Source: Solicoccozyma terricola (taxonomy: Eukaryota; Basidiomycota; Tremellomycetes; Filobasidiales; Piskurozymaceae). From it: 64,000 nucleotides of DNA. This document shows, one piece after another, positions 23,799 to 35,735 of this stretch; position 1 is the first letter of the stretch, and each line of letters starts with the position of its first letter. The position numbers and the translations under genes are program-made. The notes under the pieces are model-generated. The model was not told the DNA's origin and did no database searches. It was given only the letters and a program-made list of their open reading frames with translations. The stretch covers positions 1,256,825 to 1,320,824 of the forward strand of contig BCLD01000001.1 in the NCBI GenBank assembly GCA_001600875.1, written 5' to 3'.

Positions 23799-25572
23799 TC
23801 AAATCGTCATCAACTTTGGATCGATCGAAAGCCTACACAACCTCGATACCAATCCTCCAAGCTGGACCAGCGTTCCAACACCTTCGAGGATGCGCATGTG
23901 AGTCCATCCAATCTCCTGAGCGTCGTGGAGACGGGGGTCGTTGTTAGCGGTAGCGGTGAAGTAGGTGGGAAACCAAGTCGCACTCACTCTGATAAAGTCC
24001 AGCTTCATGTATTCTGGTAGCGAACTGATGGGGAAGAACGTCATCGTCAGCCCCATACCTTCCCCCCCCCTCCCCCCCTCCCCCCCAACTCACTCATCCA
24101 TCGATTTGACAACCCTGAATACCGTTACCACGATGTCGACCGCACTATACCCCTGATCCCATAAAACCCTCAACTTGTCCAACGCACCATCTACTTCACC
24201 CCTTTGACAAAATTTAATCATCTCTTGTACGATAATAGGATGAGGTTGATCGCAAACTTTGTAAACGTTTTCAGGGGAGATGAAATTGAATCCGGAATGT
24301 GTGGATTGTAGATTGTTGATCGCTTGTCGCATGTCTCCTTCGGCGGTGAAGATGAGCGATGCCATTCCATCGGCTGAATATTCGACCTGGGGTGGGGGGG
24401 GGGGGGGGGGGGGGAAATTGGAAACGAGTCGGGGCATTTCAGTACCAGGTTAGGGGGAAAACCGGTAACGACGACGACGACGACGACCCACCTCCTCGGC
24501 CTTGCAAATCTCTTCAAGCCTTTGTAACAATTCTTTATTACTCAATCTTCCATATCTCAATATCGCACATCTACTCTGAATCGGTTCAATGATCTTGTTG
24601 GATAAATTACAAGCAAAAGCGAATCGTGTGGTGTCACTGTAAATCTCCATAGTTCGACGTAAAGCTTGTTGTGCGCCTGTAGTCATGCTGGAGATGGAAT
24701 AGGTTTAGGGGTGGTCGTGGTCGTGGTCGTCGTCAGGTCATAATTTTTTTTTCAAACTGGTCGTCCCGTTCGCTAACGCTCAACGCACCTATCCGCTTCA
24801 TCGAGAATGACAATCTTGTGTCTACCAGGTGGAAGTGTGACCTTGCGTTGAGCAAACGTTTTGATCTTGTTACGTACGACGTCGATTCCTCTTAATGCGA
24901 AGTTTTTGGATTTGAGAGGAAAAGGGGGTTCGAACGTCGGATCAGTGATCCAAGGTTGCTTTTCTTTTACCGCATTGCGGGAATACAACCAACCCTCCTT
25001 CGATCTACTCACCTCTCATCACTCGCATTTAATTCGAGTACACCTTCCTTGTACGAATCCCCTAGTAGTGCATGAGCTAGACAATGAATCGATGTGGTCT
25101 TTCCAATACCAGGTAGTCCCTGTATGAAATGCAATAGTCGTCGTCGTCAGGCCAAGATGTTAGCTGTGGGGTTTTTGCATATGTCCCGACGACACTTTGT
25201 TGTTGTACGGTACGGTACGGTAGAATCGATCCGATCGAAACGTACCGAGATGATGATATGTGGCATGTTCCCGTCATCAGCGATGATTTTGAGTCTATCG
25301 ATGGTTTCCCTGTTTCCGACGATATCTTCGAGGAGAGTCGGACGGTACTTTTCCACCCTGGTAGTTGATGAGTTGGCGTCGCATTCCAGCCTCTGAGGGT
25401 CAGTACGGTGAACCCGCGGGGTTGTGATCCGGGTGTGCTCACCATGGCATCTCGTAGCCCTCTGCATCTCCGAATTTGGATGTGACTGGAGCGACCTGTT
25501 TACCCTTTGCGTTGTGATTGGGATGTGGTGGTGGTGGTTGTGCGGATGAGGTGTGTGGGTGTGTGTGCTGCA
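23799..25572 (-). CDS. RFC4: Replication factor C small subunit (yeast Rfc4 / human RFC2)
   Basis: A subunit of the heteropentameric RFC clamp loader that places PCNA on primed DNA. After a Pro/His-rich start come the family blocks in order: [34 protein letters not shown] (Walker A, about 25.07-25.12 kb), [12 protein letters not shown] (RFC box), IVILDEADS (Walker B, about 24.8 kb), [33 protein letters not shown] (SRC motif), [17 protein letters not shown], and the end [15 protein letters not shown]. The block [16 protein letters not shown] and the ending match Rfc4 better than Rfc2, Rfc3 or Rfc5. Around seven short introns are present; one holds 21 G on the plus strand, so C on the coding strand. 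The start is taken at 25572; a longer in-frame N-terminus is possible. Confidence 0.93.
24394..24414. repeat. poly-G tract, 21 nt, in an RFC4 intron
   Basis: Twenty-one G on the plus strand, read as poly-C just before the acceptor of an RFC4 intron. Confidence 0.9.
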
Positions 25573-25760
25573 TTGTGAGTTGAGTTGGATGGGGGGTGGA
25601 TGGGGGATGGATGGATGGATGGAGTGAACGACTGATTGATTGCTTCGACGCGACGGAGAGTGAACACGGGGACACGAGAGCATGGAAGGGATGTTCACAG
25701 ACAACGAAGGGAGGGGGTAACATCTACAGCACACAGCACACAGCACACATCATCCCCATA

Positions 25761-27496
25761 TCAATCCCATCCTCCATTCACAACTCCCACTCCTTTTCTT
25801 CTAATCACCCATCCAACTCCCATCGGTCCAACAATCGTACACAACACAATCCCCCATGTAACAATCAGAAACTCATCCTCTGATAACAATCCGTTCGGTG
25901 TCTGGTATGCAATTTGTGATATCCTGCCGGGGGTGGGGGTGGGGGGGGTGGGGGGTGATGGTTAACAGACGACGCTTGCTGCCGGCCACCAACCACCACA
26001 TGCTCCAGTACTTACAACAACCCAATCTCACCTCTAGCTATCATAGCGAACCCGAGTAATATCCCACCCCACCAACTTGATCGAATCCTATCTTTCCAAC
26101 TTTTACCTGCCAAACCCGATTCTATATTCCAAGTCCAGATCCAAATACCACAAACACTTTTACTGAGAATCATCAATATACTGTAAATAACGCCTTTCCA
26201 GATATTCCGAGGTTTGAAAAGCGGGATAAAGGGGATAGAGTATCCGATCGAACCGAAAAAGAGAGGAAGGAGGAGGTAATTGACGATGGGAGAGATGTAT
26301 CGATCGAATGACGAGACGAGGGATGGTTGGGGGAAGATTGTCCGGGATGAATGGGGATTGATGGGGTGGGGAGAGGATAATCGGGATGGTAGACTGAGGG
26401 TACGACTGATAGGACGCAAGTCTTTGTACAGGGTACTTTGATTCGATTTGCTTTGCTCGAGTGCGAAACATGTTGTCGGTGTGATGTTACAACAACCCTT
26501 GTTGGATGAGGTCGATCCTAAAGCGTCCAGGTAGGAGACAACAAGTCCAGCGATGTACACCCCGTACAAAGGAGAAGTGCCTGCGTACCCTGCGACTCCG
26601 ATGAATGTCATGAAGAGGACGAAGAGTAGAAGGATGGATAGGCCGTCGCCGTCGCCGTCGCCGTCGCCGTCACCACGATTCGGGCTCGCACGATTCCAGT
26701 ACCGAGTGTAAATCGGAGCCAAGCAGAAACGAGTAAATGGGATTGTAATCCCACCTAGTGCGATAGTGACTCCGATTGTACGTCCTATACTAGCACCTAG
26801 ACGACCACCACCACTTGCTGTTGCTGCTCCACCTCCTCCTCCTCCTTGATCATTTGTTCCCAGCAAAGTCAGAATCTTGGATAAGACAAACGCTACAACA
26901 TCATCCATCACAGCTGCACCTAACAAAGCAGTTCCTAATCTCGTTTGTTGGAGTTTAAAACCGATTGAAGGAGATCCAAGGACAGCTAGAACCGTACCGA
27001 GTGATGTTGAGGATAATGCAGCACCGGCGGCAAAGGAATGGAGTGGTGGGAAGGAGAACATTGGAGTGAGGAGGAAAGAGATTGCGATTGGAGTGATAAG
27101 ACCGGTGAGAGCGATAGCAATAGATAGAGGGAGTAGAGGAGTGAGAGTGGGTAGGGAGGTCGTCATCCCGCCTGTTCTCGATAGTCAACAGTAGTCAACA
27201 GGTTCAGCGATGGGGGGCAGGACCTCCTCCTCCTCTTCCTCATCCTCCTCCTCACCTTCAAAGACGATCAATAACAATCCCACATACCCCATAACCACCA
27301 ACGTTTCCTCCCATTCGACATCCAACCACCCTGCAAGCGGACTTCCATAGATGACACCGATCAAGATCTGTCCCAGTAGACCTGCGCTCACCAGAGACTG
27401 AGCGAGCCATCCGAAGAGATTAAGCAGATATAGATAACTCGAGAAGATTAGTAGGGATCGTGTCGGTGGGTCGTGGTAGGTGAATGTGGACGGCAT
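25761..27496 (-). CDS. cation/proton antiporter (CPA family)
   Basis: A polytopic sodium-or-potassium/proton exchanger. The first exon has MPSTFTYHDPPTRS and hydrophobic helices including LVSAGLLGQILIGVIYGSPL and VVMGYVGLLLIVFEG, the FEG motif of the exchanger fold. The second exon contains LPLSIAIALTGLITPIAI, AAGAALSSTSLGTVLAVL, LGTALLGAAVMDDVVAF (the DD pair typical of electrogenic antiporters), LFVLFMTFIGVAGYAGTSP, and the late helix WWGGILLGFAMIARGEIGL. The last exon gives ISQIAYQTPNGLLSEDEFL, a final helix and GVGVVNGGWD. A short in-frame (Asp-Gly)n run is coded by GTCGCC repeats at about 26641-26670. Length, about 540 residues, fits fungal members near the Kha1/Nha groups; which ion it moves is not readable. 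Confidence 0.85.
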
Positions 27497-27714
27497 CGCA
27501 TGGTGGGAGGGGTGGGGGGGTGGGGGGGAAAGGATGGAGGACTGCGAGGGGTAGAAGGGTGGTTGGTGTAGGGGAAAGTGGTGACATGCGACTGACTAGC
27601 TGGCTGGATGAGGACGGGCAGTCGCGGGCTGGCTACTAACCTCTGACGAATAATCACCAAGCCGAATTGAAAATACAACAGATGGATGTGGAGACGTAGA
27701 TCGTCCCTCGTATT

Positions 27715-27756
27715 CCCCCCATCCCCCATCCCCCATCCCCCATCCCCCATCCCCCA
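27715..27756. repeat. (CCCCCAT)n tandem repeat
   Basis: Six to seven copies of a 7-nt unit lie just beyond the MCM2 stop codon, in its 3' region. The unit is C-rich but is not a recognised telomere repeat. Confidence 0.85.
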
Positions 27757-27772
27757 CATACCCTCACCACAC

Positions 27773-30700
27773 CTACAGCTCATCCGGCCGGACATGAGTG
27801 AATACCTTCTCGATCGTCTTCTCGGCAGACAGGTACCGGTAGCCATTCGTCGAGAAGAGCTTGGAGCGGAGGAACGTCGTGATATCGTAGATCTCAAGTT
27901 CCTTGGCCTGAGGTACGAACAATCAGGAGAACATCTCTGATCAGTATAAAGCCCCTCGACGAGAACCCCCCAGCAACACAAAGTGCACCCACCCTCGTAT
28001 CCAAATGTGCAAGCGGGATAGCCACACGCTCTGGCTCGACGCCTCGTTGATGCAAATACAGCTGGACTTTTTCCTTGACGAGCTGGCCAAGCAAAAACGC
28101 GAGCAGCTCTTCGTGATCGGTCGCCTTGTGGACGTATTTGCGGAAGCCCTGACGGGGGGAAAAAAAAAAAGGGGGGGGGAGATTTCGTTTCGATTGCAGT
28201 CAGTAGCTGAGTCCCGGTGTGCAATCACGCTCCCTCTCACTCACCCTCTCCAACGTCTTCTTGATGGACATTTTCTGCGCATTGACAAACGAACCAACGG
28301 TGACCTGGATAGCTAGATCGATGTCGTCTGACCTCACATACTCCCTCAAATTCATCTTCGCGCTCGCCTCGGACATTCGAATCATAGACTCGAGGTGACG
28401 AACGGTGATTGGGAAAGAGCCGGTGGCGAGGGATTCGCGACGGAGGTCGGCGTACAAACGAGCGAGCTTCTCCTGGTCGAGTTGTTGAAGCTTCGGCTTG
28501 ATCATTTCCTTGGCGTACATGATGTACTTGCGGAGAACATCCTGGGGAATGATCTGTACGAGGGGAGAGCAGGTCAGCACGGGTCTTGATGCAGCAAAGC
28601 CACAACACCTCCCGCAAACTCACATCCGCATCCAATGACGTCGAAACCTGCGCCTCATCGACCATCGGATCAAAGCCCGGATGACTCCTTAAATGCGACC
28701 CCACGACGAACTTTGCCAACAGCTCGTCTTTGACGGGGTCCACAGTATCCTTGACCACGCACAACACGTCGAAACGTGAGAGAATCGGTTCGGTGAGCTC
28801 GACGTTCTGCTGGAACGGTATCGTCGGGTTATATCGTCCACGAATCGGGTTGGCAGCAGCGACAATACTGCATCGTGCTTGCAAGGTGGTGACGATACCG
28901 GCCTTTGAAATGGAAATCGATTGTTGTTCCATCGCTTCGTGAATAGACGTCCTATCGGCGTCGTTCATCTTGTCAAACTCGTCGATGAGACAGACTCCCT
29001 TGTCGGCGAGTACGAGTGCACCGCCTTCCAACGTCCACTCTCTGGTAACGGGGTCCTTGCGAACTGATGCAGTGAGACCGACGGCGGAAGCTCCTTGACC
29101 GGTGGTAAACACCGCGCGATGAGCCGTCTTCTCGACGTATTTCAGGAACTGAGACTTGGCGGTACCTGGATCACCCAGGAGTAACACGTTGATATCTCCA
29201 CGGATGCGATGCTTGCGATTGATATCCTTGGGAACACCTCCGAAGAGGGTCAAAGCGATGGCCGTCTTGATATCGTCGTGTCCATAGATGGAGGGAGCGA
29301 TCGATTTTATTATTCGCTTGGAGATACGCTCGTCTTTCGCGAGGTTTCGTATCATCTTCTCGTCTTCTTCGGTGAGACGGAATGCGGCAAAGAGGTCCTC
29401 TTTCTTGTTGATGTGATTGGCTTCAAGCACGGTGGAGAAGACGGGGAATCCGTTTTTGGAATTGAGCGAGGCGTCAAAGTTGTTCCTGTAAATGCCGGTG
29501 ATTTCCTGCGTGATTGGGGAGATTTGAGGTTAGGGAGGACGAACGACCGATGCGAAAGGAAAAAAAATAACTCACCACCTCCTCTCCCGGTTTAGCAATA
29601 TCAATCAAATCCCACAAGAGAATGACTTCTCGATGTCTGGGAAGTCGACCTGCTGGTACAGATCCGGGAGACTCCTGAAGTGTCATTTTCTGATAATTTC
29701 GGTAAACAGTCTTGGGGGGGGGGGGGGGGGAAGTCGTATCAGCGTCGGTGCGGTACACCCCCGACCCTTCCAACAACCACCTACCTGCTCAGAGTTGACA
29801 GTAAACGGACCTCGTCCTTCACAATTCGAACAAAAGCTAATCTTCAATTCCTTTGTCGTGTCCTGAAAGAATGGACCCAAAACTGCACCACATTTCCCAC
29901 AATCGAATTTAACGTATTTCAATTGAGGGAAAACGCCAGACCTCCTAGTGACTACTCCCGATACTCTGACGAGACAATTCAAATTACCTTGTCTTAAATC
30001 CCGTAGTGTCATACTCGTCGGTAATTCCGTGATTCTCACGTGGATTTCACTATGGATGCGTTCGTATGATGGGTAGTAGAGAAGGATGGCTTCGAGTGCG
30101 ACTTGGTCGAAGATTGCGAGGAGAGGTTGGGGAGAGTTTGCGAGAAAGTATGCGAGGATGGGTTTGGAGTGAGCTAGGTGGAGGTAAGAGACTTCGAGGG
30201 ATTCCGAGTTGACTGCGTGGGGGTTGGCGGGGTTATGAGTATGTGTGTGTGGGGGTTTACCCGAGTTGTAACAACTCACCCTCTCCTAAATGCTTGATTC
30301 TCTGACCATACACACTCTGACCATGATCGTCGACATACGTCATGAGGAAACTCTTGAAATGACGTTGAATAGCTCGACGAACAGCATCGACAGATACCCA
30401 TTCTGCGATGGAGGAAGTTTTGATATCTCCGAGATGTTCAAGTGGAATTTCCTCTTCTTCATCCACATCATCCTCTTCTGGTCTCTCATCGTATTGTCTT
30501 CTCCTTCTTCCCGTTTCGATTCCGTCTAATAATCCACCACCTACTTCTTCCTCTTCGTCGTCTGACTGGAGGAACGCAGGTGCACGATCACGACGAGCTG
30601 CACGGGCTCCGGGAAGACCACGATCTCGACGATCCATCGCGCGTTCAGCTGCGAGTCGCTGTGCGCGGGAGAGTGGAGCGAGAGAGGATCGGTCGTCGAG

Positions 30701-31256
30701 ATCGGCGTTCGAGTATCGGTCGAGCGCGTCGTTGGATGCGTAGTCTCTGTGGGGAGAGGGGAGGCGTGGTAAGAAAGTAGACGAGTTAGTTTGGAGATAC
30801 GAGCGGTGTCAGAGGTTGCTGAAACCACCTCCCCCCGAGCCCGCCCCCCCCCCCCCCCTGCCACTCACTCCATCAAACCATCACCGAACAAATCCTCTCC
30901 TGCTCCTTCCTCTTCATCATCATCATCATCCGCCCCATCCACATCCCTCCCTATCCTCCTCTGCTCTACCTCATCCTCTTCCACCCCTAGATCATCCCCG
31001 AAATCGGAGAACGGCGCGGGTGGACTAGACGGTGGGAGGGATGATGGTGGTGGGGAGGAGCGTAGGAAGGCGGCGGTGTTGGTGTTGCTGTTGGAGGGTC
31101 CAGGGACGGGGGAAGAGCGATCACCTGGTGCAGGAGACCGAGGTCGTTTGGGTCGAGGTTGGGAGGATGGTGGGTTGGGTGAGGACTGTTGCGTGGATGG
31201 GTATGGGGATGTAAGAACATGGTTAGATGGTAGTAGGAAGGATAATAACTTGCCAT
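27773..31256 (-). CDS. MCM2: MCM2 subunit of the replicative helicase
   Basis: Subunit 2 of the MCM2-7 helicase loaded at replication origins. The N-terminus is the acidic, histone-binding type ([14 protein letters not shown] and several Asp/Glu runs). The OB region carries a zinc finger [10 protein letters not shown]...CSNCEGRG (about 29.8-29.9 kb). The ATPase core has [13 protein letters not shown] (Walker A), CLIDEFDKM (Walker B), [12 protein letters not shown] and [10 protein letters not shown] (arginine finger). The C-terminus has the winged-helix region and ends RPDEL, stop at 27773. The start ATG (31254-31256) appears to be an exon by itself, followed by a GC-AG intron (31253-31186, GCAAGT donor, CTAAC branch site), after which the protein reads [17 protein letters not shown]. 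No other ATG in frame lies upstream. Introns hold runs of 16 and 17 C or G. Confidence 0.95.
29714..29730. repeat. poly-G tract, 17 nt, in an MCM2 intron
   Basis: Read as poly-C on the coding strand of MCM2. A second tract (16 C at 30843-30858) lies just after another MCM2 splice donor and is poly-G on the coding strand. Confidence 0.9.
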
Positions 31257-31537
31257 GGCTTGTACTGTATGCTGTTGCTGCTGTTGCTGCTGTGGACGTT
31301 GTCTGTGATGGTGAGCTCGCTGTCCACGATCAATCTTTGAGAAACGCGTTCAAACTCATTTAGGGCGGGAACGCGTCGGGAAGGATCTCACGGTGGGTCC
31401 GGCGGTGGCGAGGGTGGCGGTGGCGAATCCAGGGTGTGCCCCCGGTGATCCGCGGATTATCAATATCATCGGGGCAACGGGGGAATCCGCGGTTCATCCA
31501 TTCCCCCCGCGCAAAACGTATATTCCACCTCCCACCA
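31257..31537. promoter_or_regulatory. divergent promoter region (MCM2 / PPR-like gene)
   Basis: Some 280 bp separate the two start codons. Cell-cycle box elements were looked for: the string ACGCGT occurs at about 31345-31350 and again at about 31371-31376, which matches the MluI cell-cycle box core used by MBF to drive replication genes in G1/S in yeasts. Two copies close to the MCM2 start fit that role; binding here is an inference. Confidence 0.5.
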
Positions 31538-34500
31538 ATGCCCTATGCCGGCCACCGTCCGTTCATTTCCACCCCCGTCATTTCCAGCACCAAACCACGG
31601 ATGGCATCACTTCGCCCTCGACTCTTCGGCCTCCGTGCAAGAGTACGGACGATTGAGGGTGGAAACATTGCAGTTGGGAGTTTAGGAATCGCTGCAGCTT
31701 CCTCGTCATACAGCGGTTCCAAGACGTCGTCTATCGCGGCTTCCGGCGGTTGGAGGCTGGCGTCGACCGCACATGCTCATGCAACGAAAACAGACCGATA
31801 CGAAAAGAATCAGAAGAGTGTGGATGAGGAGTCTTCTGTTCACTTGAAGAGGACGTCGTCGATTGACAACACTAGCCCACATTCAACGGTCTCGAATACC
31901 ACAAGTGAGCGTGATTCCCTGGCTCATCTACCAAAATCACGGAAAAAGGAAACCACAATGTCGTTCTCGTTAGGATCAGAAGCCGAGGAGGATCTAGTGA
32001 GCTAGTTGTACTGCATGCGCTCATAACCCGACCGGAAGCTCATGTCCAACCTTCCCCCACCCAGGTCATCACTGCAGCCAACACAGTTATCGCTGAGCTC
32101 CAAGCAGCAAAGCCGAAGACTGATCAACAATCTACCGAGCAACATTCCCTCTTCTCCACTGCTTCCATCGAATCCATCTTCAACGGCCTATCTCTCCTCA
32201 CTCGCGCACATCTGTCCTCTACTACAACCAGTAATGGCGCGAAAAAACCTCGGTCGATCCCTCGACAACTCGTACTATCACTCACCCTCCTCTCGGCACT
32301 TCAACGAGTTCGTCATCCTCGCACTAGAGAGATGTACACTACCCTCATCGAATCATGTTTAGAATGTCGACGACCGAATCTAGCGGCCGAGGTGTATGTC
32401 GGGTTGGTAGAAGAGTGGATTATGGAAGGGAGAGTCGCCGAGGGTGGGAAGGTGGAAGAACATCGAGAAGGTGGTGGACCGAAAAAATTGGATGACCCGA
32501 TGGAACGAAGAAGGGTTAGGAAATTGGATTTGAAGGATGGTGGACTGAAGTTGGTTCAAGGTCGGGTAGAGTTTGAGCGTGGGAGAAGGGAGGAGGAGGA
32601 GGAGGACGAGGTAGGATCGAAATCTGGTGATTCGAAATCCGCATCCTCCATCAACGGCTGGTTTCAAGGCGTCCGAACTTGGAAATTCCCAGGTGAACGA
32701 ATATCACCGGGAGAAGCTTTAGATTTATGGCATCCGAAGAACCTGGCTATTCACGAAAAAATGAGAGGGTTTCCCATGCCAATTCCAACGAGTCCACCTT
32801 CACTTGTCCCAGAACCACCGGCGGATCTCCTACATATGATCGTCATGTCGTTGGATGTCACCAAGCCAGGTGCAATGGAAGACGTCAAGCTGTTCAAGCG
32901 GTATGGGACGGCTCTAGCTGTGCTCGCGAACACCGTTCTATCCCGAACCCTACCCATCACCGCTTTACCACCACTCATACGAGCGTTCGATAAGTTTCCT
33001 GCGACTCCACCTGTTTTCCCAAAAATCAATCCGACGACAGACATCGCCTTGTCTGAACGTTGGAACCCAGGATCACCATACACCGCTCAAGCGCACGTCC
33101 GACGCGCTTTATTCTCCCTCATAATCTCACCACCGTCCAGAATGTCAATGGAAGCCAAAGGATCTCGATATCGACTCCCACCTCTACTCCTGTCTTCTAC
33201 ACACTCGCTCATCCAGCATGCAATGCGCACGTTCCGAGACGTTCGATTGCTTAAACCGTTGATGGATGTGGCAGAAATGGGACTGAGGAACGCTCGTGCG
33301 ACAGTGTCCACTTTGAACCTCTTGATCAGGAACTCGACCCTGATTAGACGGAATGATATCGCAGAAAGGGCGATTGGTAGACTTTTTGGTGGAGGGATGT
33401 CGGCTGCGACTCCGATAGCGAACACGTTGGAGAATTGGCCGCTCGCTGATCACGCCGCATCCGCCCCGCCGGCCTTGCGAGAAGAACTGGAGGTCCTCAG
33501 GGAACCGGTGATTGAAAACGACCAATTCCCATACGACTTGGAAGGGATGACCCACACGCGGGAAGAAGTCCACCATCCGGCCGAGTCACAACCAACGATA
33601 TCGGAAGCGGTCGTGAACATCGGGCGTGTGTTGAATTCCGCAAACACGGCTATTGCAGGAGATGCCAACGCCGCTTCCGAAACCATCGACGCGGTCGTCG
33701 CTCGCGCCATCTCGTCACCACGCGACCTTACTCCTGACGTCTACAGTCTTACCGCCGTTCTCTCACACTACACGGCGACCAGTCAATTCGACAAGGCTCA
33801 GGTGCTGATATACAAGGCGATCCCGTTCCTCGACGTGGATTCACCTGCGTTCTCGGTACAGCCCCTCACTGGTCTAGACGACCTCCGCGTTCGACGCCGC
33901 GTTGCTGCCCGAAGAGCAATGCGTGTGCCCGTGATGGTCTGGTCGGTGATGATAAACACGTTATGCAAAGCCGGCAAAACTACGCTGGCGGAGAGGGTCT
34001 TCCATTTGGCCAAGCGGGCGGAGAAGGTCAGCTGGGGTAGACAGAGGGGTGAGGTGGCGTCTCGTCAAGAATCAGCCGGCAAGGGCTGGTTGCTACCTAT
34101 CCACGTCTACACGAACATGATGGGTTTGTACGCGAGCGAGTACAAGGGCGCTAGTCGTCGGGCTGGGGCAACATCTCTTGTGCGCGATGAAGTACCCATT
34201 GTCGACAACGAGGCGTGGGCCGGAAAGGCCCAGATTCCGCGTCGACAGCGTCTGAAACTCGCACACGATCAGATCGAATCCATGTACGGGCTCGTCGTTG
34301 ATGGTATTCAGCGTGGATCATGGCGATACATTCGTCGGGGAGGCAGCCCCCGATTGCAGGTCTGCGTGGACGATCTCCCTCGACCTGACGCGAGGTTCTT
34401 TAATGCGTATATCCGACATCTAGCTTTCACATGGAGACTGCCTGTAGGAGGACCATCGCATATCCAGCTCAAAACGGCTCAGGCGCAACTTGGGCGATTG

Positions 34501-34806
34501 TCTAGGCTGCAGGATGACATGTCCCGATGGGGGGTACCTGTTCCTGCGGGATTAATGGAGCGGGCTGCGACGTTGAAAACGGAGGTTGCTCATTGGGAGC
34601 TGCAGATTCGCAAGCACGGTCCTGACGCTCCCAGCGCGGACCTTGGGCTTGCCGCCGCCGCCGCCACCGCCGCCGCCAACAGCACGCCGCAAGTCAGAGC
34701 ACGATATCTCGCCAAAGTCAGGTTTGATCGTGGAGAAGGACGGCGCAAGGACGTTTCGAAACGTCCGTATCCACCTATATTGGCGTGGGAGGAGGACACG
34801 ATGTGA
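31538..34806 (+). CDS. large PPR-like mitochondrial protein
   Basis: Two exons (31538-31996 and 32065-34806) give 1066 residues, or 1045 if translation starts at ATG 31601, whose product begins MASLRPRLFGLRARVRT, a better mitochondrial presequence. I recognise pentatricopeptide-like helical pairs: REMYTTLIESCLECRRPNL, VMVWSVMINTLCKAGKTTL, AERVFHLAKRAEK and a region IHVYTNMMGLYASEYKGAS. The rest is alpha-helical with no catalytic motif seen. PPR proteins of this kind bind organelle RNA and act in processing, stability or translation. The Ala-rich stretch at about 34650-34680 comes from GCC repeats. It shares its promoter region with MCM2. The PPR assignment rests on pattern only, as I cannot score repeats. 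Confidence 0.75.
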
Positions 34807-34895
34807 CGCAAATTTTCTACGTTCTCTCAATTTGTACAACACATTCATCATCTGCATTGACGGGTATATATCTAGATATGCGCGGCGCATTGATT

Positions 34896-35735
34896 TCACT
34901 GGCCATCCCTTGCAGCCGCCGCTCGCTTCAACCTCTCCTCTTCTTTCTTCCTCCTCTCTTCCTTTTTCCTCTCCTTTTGTATTGCCTTTTCTGCTTCAGC
35001 TTCGTCGACCTTCTTCAACGCTTCTTTCCGGACATGTGCATTTGGTTCAAAGAACATGGCGACCATCTTTGACGAGACAATGTCATCTTTCCACTTTGTT
35101 GAAATATCCTTGAGCTCGCGTGTGAACAATTCGGTGGCTGTCTTTTTCGCTTCTTCCAGTTTAGCTCCGGTAAAGTGAAGATGTTGAGCTGATGCCTTTT
35201 TATGTGCAAAAACGAGTTCCAACCTGTCACCTCGTTCTATCACTGCTTTCGAGATGGCCAACTTGTGCTCTAGGTCTGCCTTTGCTGATTCCCACGATAC
35301 CTGGACTTCAGACGTCTCCATGGCTCTCGCTCGACGTTTCTTACCCTTCTCCTGGAACGACAGTTCCTTCATCTGCGCCTCCTTCTTCTCGATGAGTTTG
35401 ACGATTGGTGGGTCTTGGGCGACGAGGATGAGTGTATGTGTTTTGGTAGAGTACGAGGAAAGGATAGAGGAGAGGGGTACAGGCGGACCAAGAGAATTGT
35501 CGGTACTAGAAACAAGCTGTACGATGTTGAAGGGGATATGGGAGTCACGAAGACCTGCTGCCAGCTTGGTTACTGTGAGTCTCAAACCGGTGCTATGGAA
35601 CGGTTTCGATGTAGAAGACGGGGGAGGAGTCATGGCGTTGGCGAGTGGAGGATGGGAAAGTGGCTGCCTGACTCTACCACGAGAGAGGACTCCGGCGAAT
35701 GTGCGCAGACCAAAGGAGCAAGAGCGAGCACTCAT
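34896..35735 (-). CDS. mitochondrial translation initiation factor IF-3
   Basis: A single exon of 279 residues. The N-terminus is Arg/Ser-rich (MSARSCSFGLRTFAGVLSRG), as for mitochondrial import. The N-domain of IF-3 follows: RDSHIPFNIVQLV, VPLSSIL, HTLILVAQDPPIVKLI, the last matching the ..P.CKL(M/I)D... segment. A C-domain follows with VQVSWESAKADLEHKL and AVIERGDRLELVF, the beta-alpha unit that contacts the small subunit. The tail is very rich in Lys/Glu/Arg and Ala. IF-3 prevents premature joining of ribosomal subunits and checks the start codon. The gene ends 89 bp from the convergent PPR-like gene and starts 633 bp from the divergent GABA transaminase. Yeast Aim23 is the counterpart; sequence conservation is modest as is usual. 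Confidence 0.82.
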   Translation of the reverse strand: MSARSCSFGLRTFAGVLSRGRVRQPLSHPPLANAMTPPPSSTSKPFHSTGLRLTVTKLAAGLRDSHIPFNIVQLVSSTDNSLGPPVPLSSILSSYSTKTHTLILVAQDPPIVKLIEKKEAQMKELSFQEKGKKRRARAMETSEVQVSWESAKADLEHKLAISKAVIERGDRLELVFAHKKASAQHLHFTGAKLEEAKKTATELFTRELKDISTKWKDDIVSSKMVAMFFEPNAHVRKEALKKVDEAEAEKAIQKERKKEERRKKEEERLKRAAAARDGQ

